Below are positions 56,001 through 64,000 of a stretch of 64,000 nucleotides of DNA, piece by piece (the first letter of the stretch is position 1; each line of letters starts with the position of its first letter). The position numbers and the translations under genes were made by a program. The stretch spans positions 45,799,674-45,863,673 of the forward strand of contig NC_053142.1 in NCBI RefSeq assembly GCF_016808335.1, written 5' to 3'. The stretch comes from Panicum virgatum (taxonomy: Eukaryota; Streptophyta; Magnoliopsida; Poales; Poaceae). A model generated the notes under the pieces. That model worked only from the letters and a program-made list of their open reading frames with translations, ran no database searches and was not told where the DNA came from.

Positions 56001-57302
56001 GCTCAAATCCGGCAAAGGTGCTGGCGCTGGCAAGCTGCAAAGGCGCCGAGGGGACGGGCATCCAAGTTACAAAAGGGGAGGCCGGCCATAGACATCCATC
56101 CCCCACCACACCCAGTCCACTCATGCATGCATGCATCCTCCCCTTGACCGCCGGCTTTATTGTGTTGTTCGCCGGCGAGAAGGAGCGCCGTGAGCATGCA
56201 TGCAGATTAGCCCGGGTCTAACGGGGGATAATCGAGATCGATTGTTCGCTGTCACTGGCGCTGCCCTTTTGGGGGCGAGCATGGCATGGCTTAGCAGCAG
56301 TCTTATCGCTGCAGCAGATAAAGCTTGACGCAACAGCTGCTCTGTTGCTGGATGCAGGCCGGGTCTCTCTGGCCGGCTGGACAGCCAGCTGCGTGCATGC
56401 ATGCCGTCGGTATCGGAGCTCTGCTCACCTCTGGCTTTGAGTGAGTGCTGTGTGTGACGCGTACGTACAAAGGGGAAAGGTGGAGCCTGCAGGGGCATGC
56501 ATGGCCAGGGGAAGAAGACGACGACGACGATGCAGAGAAGACGACCTCAGAAGACGGCGGCGGCGGCGGCGGGGTGGCTGGGCGCGTGACCGGAACGGAA
56601 CGGTGGCGTTCGATCGATGGGGCGGCGGAACTACTCCTACGACTGGGCGGTGCACGCTAGCTAGCCGAGTAGGGTGCGTGCAGGAGGCTGCAGCTGTGGA
56701 GGGAGTCGATCGCGACGGCGCTCCTAGCTTGTCTCATGCGCCCTCAGCTGCATCTCAACCACCGGCCCCTTTGGATGTATTGGCGGCGCTCGTCTGCCTG
56801 CTGCGCTTGGACTAGGAATTCAATTCGGCCGCGACACACCGTGGCCTGCTCGCTTGGGCAATTTTCCTAGCCCGCAGGTTTAGCACAGCGTGTACACTCT
56901 GTTCGGCTGGCTGTGGCTGGTGACTGATGCTGATTTGTTGTGAGAGAAAAATACTATTGACTGGTGGCTGATATTGATTTGGTATAAGAAAAAAATACTG
57001 TTGGCTGGTTGGAGCAAAAGACGTGACAGAGGTCTCTCTCTGATCGAGCGTGAGCGAGAAAGACGAAAGCAGAAAGCATTTGAAAAGAGTAATTTAATAA
57101 ATTTATCAGAAAGAAGGAGCAATGCACTAGCTAGTAGTATGTTCGTAGCAGCAGAATGTACATGTACTAGGTACTAGTAGTGAAGAGAGATGGTAACCTG
57201 TGACGTGAGAGACTTGACGGCATCTTTGCCGTGCGGCGTGGCCGCGGCACGGGAGCCGTCCTCTCCGCCTTCCTTCGAGGAGCACGCGATGCATGCCAGC
57301 AT
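53012..57302 (-). CDS. BRXL: BREVIS RADIX-like protein with two BRX domains, 5 exons
   Basis: Minus-strand exons: 57302-57198, 54481-54036, 53902-53758, 53679-53201, 53090-53012 (417 aa). The N terminus MLACIACSS has the paired cysteines thought to be palmitoylated for plasma-membrane attachment in this family. LTSQLKDMVLKFSGSSK follows across intron 1. The first BRX domain (about 153-210) reads PREWTAQVEPGVQITF, DLKRIRFSREMFNKWEAQ and WWGENYDRIVELYNV. The second (about 363-417, C-terminal) reads EWIEEDEPGVCLTIREL, RRIRFSRERFGEDRAKVWW and NRERIQAEYL. A Pro/Ser/Ala-rich linker joins them. BRX proteins act in auxin- and brassinosteroid-linked root and vascular growth. Intron 1 is 2.7 kb. The start is supported by the conserved MLxCIACS opening. 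Which grass BRXL member this is cannot be decided here. Confidence 0.92.
54640..54905. repeat. Degenerate Stowaway-like repeat in BRX intron 1
   Basis: Contains CAAGTCAAACTGTTTCTAAA and TTTGACCAAAGTTTATA blocks common inside grass Stowaway-type MITEs. Termini are not clean and the ends are approximate. Confidence 0.4.
55270..56505. promoter_or_regulatory. Clusters of CATGCATG (RY-type) motifs in BRX intron 1
   Basis: CATGCATG or longer alternating runs occur near 55274-55290, 56123-56138, 56195-56204 and 56394-56404, with a shorter GCATGCATGG near 56495. CATGCA is the RY element bound by B3 factors. Function inside this intron is inference; alternating purine-pyrimidine repeats also arise by slippage. 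Confidence 0.4.
56899..57014. mobile_element. Miniature TIR element, family copy 3, eroded right end
   Basis: The left end CTGTTCGGCTGGCTG matches the TIR of the copy at 39900. The interior has two inverted-orientation cores (GTGAGAGAAAAATACTATTG and GTATAAGAAAAAAATACTGT). The right end (GGCTGGTTGGAGCA) is degenerate. It lies in intron 1 of the BRX-like gene. Confidence 0.6.
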
Positions 57303-58404
57303 CTTCAGACCTCAGTTGAAACGAGACACTCCGCAGCCTGCAACCGCAAGAGGTTAACGCGTTTAGTATCTCTCACTCTCAGAGATGTAAACCGAAGCAG
57401 AAACGCCTGTATCCTTGCACGATGGACGTATGCCACGCATGGTCAACTGATCAGACAAAGACGAGGCAAAAATACTAGCGCGTCCCGGAGATACTGAATG
57501 ATACGGTGAGCCAATGCATGCCAACCATTTTCCATGCCAGTGTATGACGACGACAACACTACCATTCAAACTTGACCTCTGCTTACATCAGTTCATGTAG
57601 ATAGAAGTACAATGACAAGTACTGTAAGTGCGATCTTTTTCAACAAAAAAAAAGTAGTGTAAGTGCACACTGTATGTCACTGTACCACTACATAAGTTGA
57701 GCAGCACAAACAGTAGTGTAACAGCACCGGCCAGAGTGAGTGACCTCAAGCCGAGAGCAAGCAAGCAACCAGGGGCGGGCAGGCTTCTCTGTAGTCTGTA
57801 TCACTACCACGAGTCCACGACACGCCGGCAAAGGCGGCCGGCCTGCTTGTCCGATCCCGTCCAGGAGGCGGCAGCCTCGACTGTGCAGATGCGAGCTAGC
57901 TCGTAGGGCGCCGCGCCAGGGACCGGACTACTTCATCTAGCTAGAGCTCGCACGCAGACGCAGCAGCGCCACCACCGGCGCGGAACGGGGGGCGGCAGAT
58001 GAGATGAGATCAGAGCGACCGGGAGGGCATAAACAAATGAGCGCGAAGCGAGCAAGCAACCCATGCCAATGGCAGTGTATCACCAGCCTAGCTACACTAG
58101 ACATGATGCGGCTCGATCGCGAACAGTATAGTGTTAGAAGCACTGCACTGTGCGAGCAGCGATAGATGATGGGCAGAGGCAACGGCGACTGTTTTCTCTC
58201 TGTACGCGATGCAGAGCGGCAGTGTAAATACTCCACAGGGCCGGCCACCACGACGTAGATGGCGGGCAGCGAAGCTTCTGATGTCTCGTTTATGCCCGTG
58301 CATGCCCTGCCTGTACGCCGGCGAGGGGCGCCCTGGAGGCCGGACAGACGCGTATGGGGCAGACTCCGAGCGACGCAGCAGCGAGCCGCTCGCCGCACGA
58401 GGCG

Positions 58405-58469
<65 letters not shown>

Positions 58470-59690
58470 CAGCGAGCAAGCAGGGCCCCGCCGCGGCCGT
58501 CGTCCCCGAGATCGACGTATTGCCTGGACTTTATTGATCTCCTCCCCAGGCGCCGGCCGGGCCCAGGCAAAGCGCCCTACCAGCCAGTGAGGATCGGCGG
58601 CCTCCGCCTGCACTACGGGACCCGCCTAAGATCTACTAGTCTACTCCTACTACCAGCACCAGGACGACTTCCCCTTTTTTTTAAAAAAAAGGAATTCTAA
58701 AATGTTTTCCACTCCGTGGAAAATTAAAACATGCCGATATACTCCTACTATTTTTCTAACAAAAATTCGGAACATGCAGATATACTTGTGTGTGCTGTGT
58801 GTGTGGGCTTGCTCGATCGATCTACCAACGGCTCCGCCTGCCACGCCAACCAACCTTAAACCCACGAAATGAATGTGGGCCCTTCGGCCAGGTGATAATT
58901 GAATACGAGAGCGGGAGTAGAGAGGATACGCATTGATGGAGCTAGCATACGTGACCGGCCGGCGACGGGCGAGAGAGATTCAGATACTTACAGGTTACAG
59001 CCGAGCCAGGTCACTGACAGCTACAAGCCCACAGCACGGGAGCGTCCGCGAAGTTACCCGCCGCGCAAACGAGCCGCCCGCACCGGCACCGCGTGCGTCG
59101 TCTTCCTCCCCGGAACCGATCGGCCACAACGATCTGAAGAGTTCATCAGGAAGTCAACCACGCACTCGCCACCAAAGGCTAAAAGAGAGGACAATAATGC
59201 AATGCCCCCGGCAAGGCCGTAAACTGGGGAGGAGTGGGCGTTTAACTTGTGACGACAGCAGGAAAAAAAAAAGAGAGCAATCAAATCACAGCACAGAAAA
59301 AAAAAAGAGAGGGAGAAAATGGCAAGGGGCGACTTACTAGCGTGGTGCCAGTAGGTGCTATGGTCAAGAACAACAGCGACGACGGAGGTCAAGCCATGGA
59401 GCGGAACGGAGAGGCAGGCTGAAAGAGAAAGGTTTGGATAGATTTGGTTCACAACACAACGCCGCACTTGCGAGGTAGACCCAACAGGCCATGGAAATTA
59501 AATCCATCCATCCAAGCAAGCTAGGATAACTTACCAGCGGAAGAAGGAAGGAACCCACGTTCCGGGTGGACGGGATCTCCACGGCGAGGAGAGAGCTAGA
59601 GAGAGAGAAGCGGCGTGGTGGAGGGAAGAGAGGGAGGGAATGGCGGCCCGGCCTCGTGTGCTCGGCTGCGCTGCAGCTGCAGCCTCCCTT
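57303..59690 (-). other. BRX-like gene 5' leader with a probable 2.2-kb leader intron
   Basis: On the minus strand a strong donor (TTCCGCTG|GTAAGTTATC) ends a CT-rich exon at 59535. An acceptor (CTTGCGGTTGCAG|GCTGCGG) lies at 57338, 36 nt upstream of the ATG. This predicts a leader intron at 59534-57338. A weak TTAAAAGG TATA-like site near 59692-59699 may mark the promoter. Within the intron, 57400-58380 holds no recognised gene. The first-exon boundary is inferred from splice signals only. Confidence 0.55.
58408..58467. repeat. (CT)n / (GA)n microsatellite
   Basis: About 60 bp of CT dinucleotides interrupted once by CC, so GA repeats on the BRX sense strand. It sits in the predicted leader intron. 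GA-rich sequence near promoters can bind GAGA-binding (BBR/BPC) factors in plants, but no role is shown here. Confidence 0.9.
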
Positions 59691-59699
59691 TCCTTTTAA

Positions 59700-62600
59700 G
59701 CTGCGCCCTCTCCCTTGCGCGCGTGGATGTTGTGGCGCTGGCAGGCGGATTGCGGCCGGTCAGTTTGTTTGGTTTGGTTCTGTGTAGCCGGTTCTCGTGC
59801 TACTCCTTGCAAATGGCTGCTGGGTTACTCAATGCAAGGTAAAAGGTTTTTTTTTATTTTGAGGGCCTGTAAAAGGTTTGTTGCACGCAGTCGCCGCTTT
59901 ATGTTATTACCAAACGAGAAGTATACAAGTTTCTGGCTCAAGTAATGTTTTTTAGGAAATATATACTGCCCACTCTTCTAAATCTAGATGAGCAATACAA
60001 AGATAGTAGGGTTTTTATTTTTTTCAATTAGGAGGGTTTGACCAATACCGGCCCATGCATCAACGTGGCGACAACCGCCACAGTTACCGAGCTTAGCCAA
60101 TGCCATACTGTGACGGGCAAGCACTTCCCTCGGATACGTATGCCTCTTGTCATAAGAATGGTGTTGGATCATCTGGTTACACCAACATTACGTGTTGACA
60201 ACATAGCGTATTTGTCGCTAACGTAGCATTGACTTTTGCATACGCCAAAATCACTTGTTATTGCATACATAGCACCTTCGCCATATGCTTAGCCGACACC
60301 AGATTGTCGGATCCAACACTATACCACAAAGCTCTTTGGGGCACATGTTGCGTACCTGTCGACAGAGTTCATCAAAATTGTACTCTAGCACAACTGTTCC
60401 GTGAAATCTCTTCTCCGCCTTTCTTGTGTCATTCCTAGAAGATTGGATCGAAGAGGTTGGAAAGAATCATCAATAGACCACAATAAAAAGATAGTGCTAG
60501 TGATAGTCATTGATAGAACTAGAAACTTTTTTTTATCAAGGGTGCCTAATAATAATTCCAATGAATATATGGTGCCAAGTTGTCATCTTCATCGTGCACA
60601 ACCCTTGGATAGTGTTGACGATGATAATACTAGAACTTTATTCAAAGGCAGAGAATAATAAAACAGACAAACAGATGAGAAAATTAAGAACTCCATCTTT
60701 TTTTAGTTGAGTGGAGTAGTGCTAGAACAAATCTTTTTTTTAAGGTTCCATGTCTTCAAATATGTTTAATGCTTGATTCAGTAGGTTGGCATAGGTTATG
60801 CTTTGTTGAATACCCTGTCTTGTCATTCCTTAGCACTTCGCCAGGTAGGAAAGTTGACCGATTGTAGGCAGCCACAATGTTAAGAAAAAGGTGGCCATAA
60901 GCATTTAATGCCGCCGTAGAATGCACCTTAGCCCTTGTGGAACTCCACCTTAGAAGAGAATCTTATAATGTTCACCTTAAGCTTAAGGTGTGACCATAGA
61001 AGAATAAACAATGACAGAATCTCCTCTCTCTCATGTTCCTTCTCTCTCTGTTGCATGTGGTGATGTGAACTATCCATTTTTATTACTTATACATTGTGGC
61101 AATAGAAATAACTATGACTTGTTGACATCTTGTCAGACCTTAAGGTCCGTATGCAGCAACACATTGGCCTTGAGATAAACCCTTGTTTCCTTGTGTCTCT
61201 GAAAATACTTTTCTTGATTTTCATGCCACATTTGTAAATCTTACAAATTTAAGCATTCCAATCGTCTTGGTAGTACAAAATAAGGATTCCTTCCCTTCCA
61301 AATATACAGTATATATGTAGATTTTATTAGATAGAAATAATGATTATTTGTTTCTAAATATAGTTTTTAGGAAACTAAATATGGTTAGGTTCGTTAAGAT
61401 GTCATTTAAGTGACCAAAAAAATTACAACCATTTTGCCCTCTTCTCGTCACTGCAGTAAATAAATAAAATCTGACCTCAACTCATTACAACTATTTTGGT
61501 CACCATAGAAGTCATAAATAGCAATGAATATCTGGAAAAGGTTAGAGCCTGCATGCATCCAAAATGTTTGTTAGGCATCCATGGACATACTCATGTGTCA
61601 CAAGTGTATCGTTGAGCACCCCCTTATTATTCGTTAGTTGAAATAAACATTACAGCAAATCCGTTAGAGAAGCACTAGTAGACATGGATTGCCACGTAAA
61701 ATCAGAATTGCGTGTGTTGAAGATCTTTTTGTATCTGTCCTAGATGTGTGACTCGCACGGCATGCTTTTAAGATGGGAGGGAAATAGCTAGACATCCAAA
61801 AACACCTCATCACCTCGAGCTGTTGGTTAGTAAAAGAAAAAGGTTGTCTAAACATATGGCAACTGAATTTGTCAGCATACAATTTGTCCCAACAATATAC
61901 AGCTGAAGATTTGGCCCTTGCATTGCATCCAAACACGCCCAATGAGCCTTGTGGTCATACGCTCCAACCGTACTTGTGTCCGTGGATGATGCACGTTTCC
62001 CCTTTTGTTGTATTGCAAGTACACTGCTGATCTCCTTGTGAATTGTTTAGCACACAATTTAATGCATATACTTCTTTAGCAGTTGACTTTACTAGTAGAA
62101 TTCTTAGGCATAAGGGCAGTGAAGTCGCTCTCAGCCGTCGGATCGTTCCCCTGTACGGTTCAGTACCAGTGCGAAAGCCGCAAACCATATGTGGGCGCGA
62201 CAAACTGTGGGTCCATGAGATCGCCGCCGTCGGATCTGGGGCGTGTGGGGCTGGGCTGCCCCCACCTCACCTCGCGGTGGGCCCCGGCCGTAGAGAGCGC
62301 GGAGCGCAGGAGAGGACCAGGCCGAGGAGTGCCGCTGTGCCGGACCGCGCGCACGCGCCCGTGGGCCGTGGCCGTGGCCGTGGCGTCATCCTGCATGCCT
62401 GGCTGCTGTTGTGACCTGCCTGCAGATGGCAACGACGAGGTAGCGGAGTGGCCTTTTTTTGTTGTTGTTGGCATTGCAATGAAGCTCGTCGATAATGTTG
62501 TTTTCCATGAATGAATTGATAAATAATCGGCACTGTTAAAAGGATATTTTTCTTTGTTAAATGAACGCAATTAGCAAGTGATATACTAAACGTTTTCTTT

Positions 62601-62914
62601 TCTCTCCTCTTTTTTTTCCACACAAAAGATACTGCAATGCTTAGTACATGTCAAGTCAAGCCCCCATGTTTGGAAGGGATACACGGTTCCGTTTTGATTT
62701 TTGGAAACGGCTCTCCGAAACTAGTCGAAACCCGTTCTCTAGCTGATCTGAAAAACGGTTTCCACTTTACCAGAGCTGTATTCTAGAGTAATCCGAGTAG
62801 CCGAGAGAAAAGACATCCCAAAGAGTTTCTAAGATTTGCCCTCAAAAATAAAATCTAACACTACCTAGGTAAAAAAAATTGCCTTGTTAGAAAAAACACT
62901 TTCATATATGCTAA
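59700..62914. other. Intergenic, no supported gene
   Basis: About 3.2 kb, AT-rich except 62190-62400. Short frames on both strands have no domain or splice chain. I found no transposon ends. Part of 59700-60200 may be distal promoter of the BRX-like gene. Confidence 0.5.
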
Positions 62915-63152
62915 GGCCTTGTTTAGTTCCCTTCAAAAGTCCAAAACTTTACAAGATTTCTCATTACATTAAATTTTTCAATGCATGCATGAAGTATAAA
63001 TGTAGCTAAATAAAATAACTAATTACACAGTTTATATATAATTTACGAGACGAATTTTTTTAGCCTAGTTAATCTATGATGGGATAATAATTATCAAATA
63101 CAAACGAAAATATTACAGTGTTTTATATAAAAAAATTCATCTAACCAGGGCC
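62915..63152. mobile_element. Tourist-type (PIF/Harbinger) MITE, 238 bp
   Basis: The left end GGCCTTGTTTAGTTCC and the right end, reverse complemented, GGCCCTGGTTAGATG are flanked by TAA on both sides (62912-62914 and 63153-63155), the target duplication of PIF/Harbinger elements. The interior has AATTTACGAGACGAAT and AGCCTAGTTAATC, typical of this abundant grass family. Non-coding. Confidence 0.85.
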
Positions 63153-63311
63153 TAAGTACATTGGTAGTACTGAGCTACTGATCATTACTAGTAGGGAAGC
63201 AGCTACCAGTAGCACGTTCTAGCCCTGGCACCCATATGGAGGCTTCCCTGCAGCCGATCATCGACTGGTCTAATCGATCCGTTCGAGCCGTCGCACACAC
63301 GTACTACATCT

Positions 63312-63470
63312 AGGGGTGGTAAAGGGCCCAACATTTTGATCTAGAAAATCTAAGGATCGGGTCCTAAAAGGGCCGGGCTCTAAACATATGTATTTTTGAA
63401 CTAAAAATTTTAAGGGCTTTATTGGGCTGTGAAGAGACCATTAGGGCCATGGCCCATTACCACCCCTAGT
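63312..63470. mobile_element. hAT-like MITE, 159 bp
   Basis: The left end AGGGGTGGTAAAGGGCC and right end GGCCCATTACCACCCCT(AGT) are inverted repeats. The 8-bp direct repeat CTACATCT flanks the element (63304-63311 and 63471-63478). The three extra bases AGT at the right make the exact terminus uncertain. Internal GGGCC motifs, AT-rich centre, no coding. Confidence 0.65.
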
Positions 63471-63534
63471 CTACATCTGATCCAAACAGTGATAGATTCC
63501 CACTTAAATGCACGAGCCATTCGCTCCAGCATTT

Positions 63535-64000
63535 TTTAATTTTGCTAGAGGACACTCTCCAATGTTGATATTTGCTAGTAGACATCATTCAAATTTGTTT
63601 TTACTAGAAGACATCATTCAATTACAAATATTTGCTTCATGACACCAAATTAATAAAATAATGATTTCTTAGAGTAGAGGGGAGAGAGAAAAGAGTCAAT
63701 GGACTAAAATGCCCCTCCAACCTATCAGCCTCTTCTTCTTTTTTTTTAATCTACATACTCCGTATCTTCTCCACGGCCCCGCACCTGCCCCTGCCCCCAC
63801 CTTGCCGCCATGGCCGCTGCGGCACCTCCGCGTGCTCCCCTGCGGCTTCCGCCGCGGCGGCCCGGGCCTCCGACGGCCTCGAGCTCGGCAGGCACGCGGG
63901 CTCAGGCTCGGCCTCGAGCTCGGCGGGGGTGGCCGGCTGCGCGCAGGCTGAGCGGCTCGCCTCCCTCCCCAACGGTGAGCTCCGGCGGCGGAGACCCAAG
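63535..64000. mobile_element. Edge of a probable long-TIR, GC-rich (Pack-type) element, cut by the window
   Basis: Sequence at 63540-63720 repeats TTTGCTAGAGGACAC and variants (TTGCTAGTAGACATCATTC, TTACTAGAAGACATCATTC) and then has GGACTAAAATGCCCCTCC, wording seen at ends of grass Mutator-like elements. From 63770 the DNA turns GC-rich. A plus-strand ATG at 63810 opens an Ala/Pro/Arg-rich frame to a GTGAGC donor-like site near 63975. The other terminus is outside the window, so neither transposon nor gene can be confirmed. A genuine first exon of a downstream gene is the alternative. Confidence 0.35.

Noticed and set aside
58287..58700. Long Ser/Leu or Arg/Glu frames around 58400
   Set aside because: They are translations of the (CT)n microsatellite.

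Overview
The window is nuclear DNA from a grass (Poaceae), most likely a panicoid. The genes are split by GT-AG introns and have GC-rich first exons. The gaps carry typical grass transposons: Stowaway and Tourist MITEs, CACTA, Helitron, a Cassandra solo LTR, a LINE and hAT MITEs. There is no prokaryotic operon, CRISPR array or plasmid feature.

Layout. Positions 1-9.9 kb are gene-poor: degraded coding remnants, a Cassandra solo LTR with its 5S rRNA-like core, a large fold-back repeat, a purine tract and a 5'-truncated LINE. Positions 10-25 kb are a compact plus-strand gene block: a CobW/COG0523 GTPase, the APC/C activator CDC20, an EPSIN1-type clathrin interactor and a MYB-CC (GARP) transcription factor. 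A minus-strand gene for a small, probably plastid, membrane protein follows at 25.8-27.0 kb. Positions 27.5-46.4 kb hold three minus-strand alternative oxidase (AOX1) genes. They are separated by a 2.5 kb solo LTR, a Helitron, a CACTA element with a nested Ty1/copia remnant, and several MITEs. Positions 48.2-52.0 kb hold a minus-strand membrane-protein gene with a stop codon inside an otherwise intact frame and a 1.57 kb long-TIR transposon in its second intron. Positions 53.0-59.7 kb hold a minus-strand BREVIS RADIX-like gene with long introns. The last 4 kb are intergenic, with a Tourist MITE, a hAT-like MITE and the edge of a GC-rich, probably transduplicated element.

Main biology. In the AOX cluster the 27.6-29.3 kb copy keeps the ancestral four-exon structure and the second regulatory cysteine. 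It has lost the LEEEA iron-ligand motif through a net 28-nt deletion and is frameshifted. The other two copies are intact (334 aa each), have lost the intron before the first ligand motif, and carry Ser where CysII would be. All three have a TATA box about 150 bp upstream of the ATG. The cluster therefore appears to have diverged in redox regulation while one member decayed.

Limits. Exon models were built by hand from splice sites, reading frame and remembered family sequence; no alignment or database search was run. I found no convincing wholly new system. The best leads are the AOX cluster, the transposon-bearing gene with the internal stop, and a small TIR family with a duplicated internal core.
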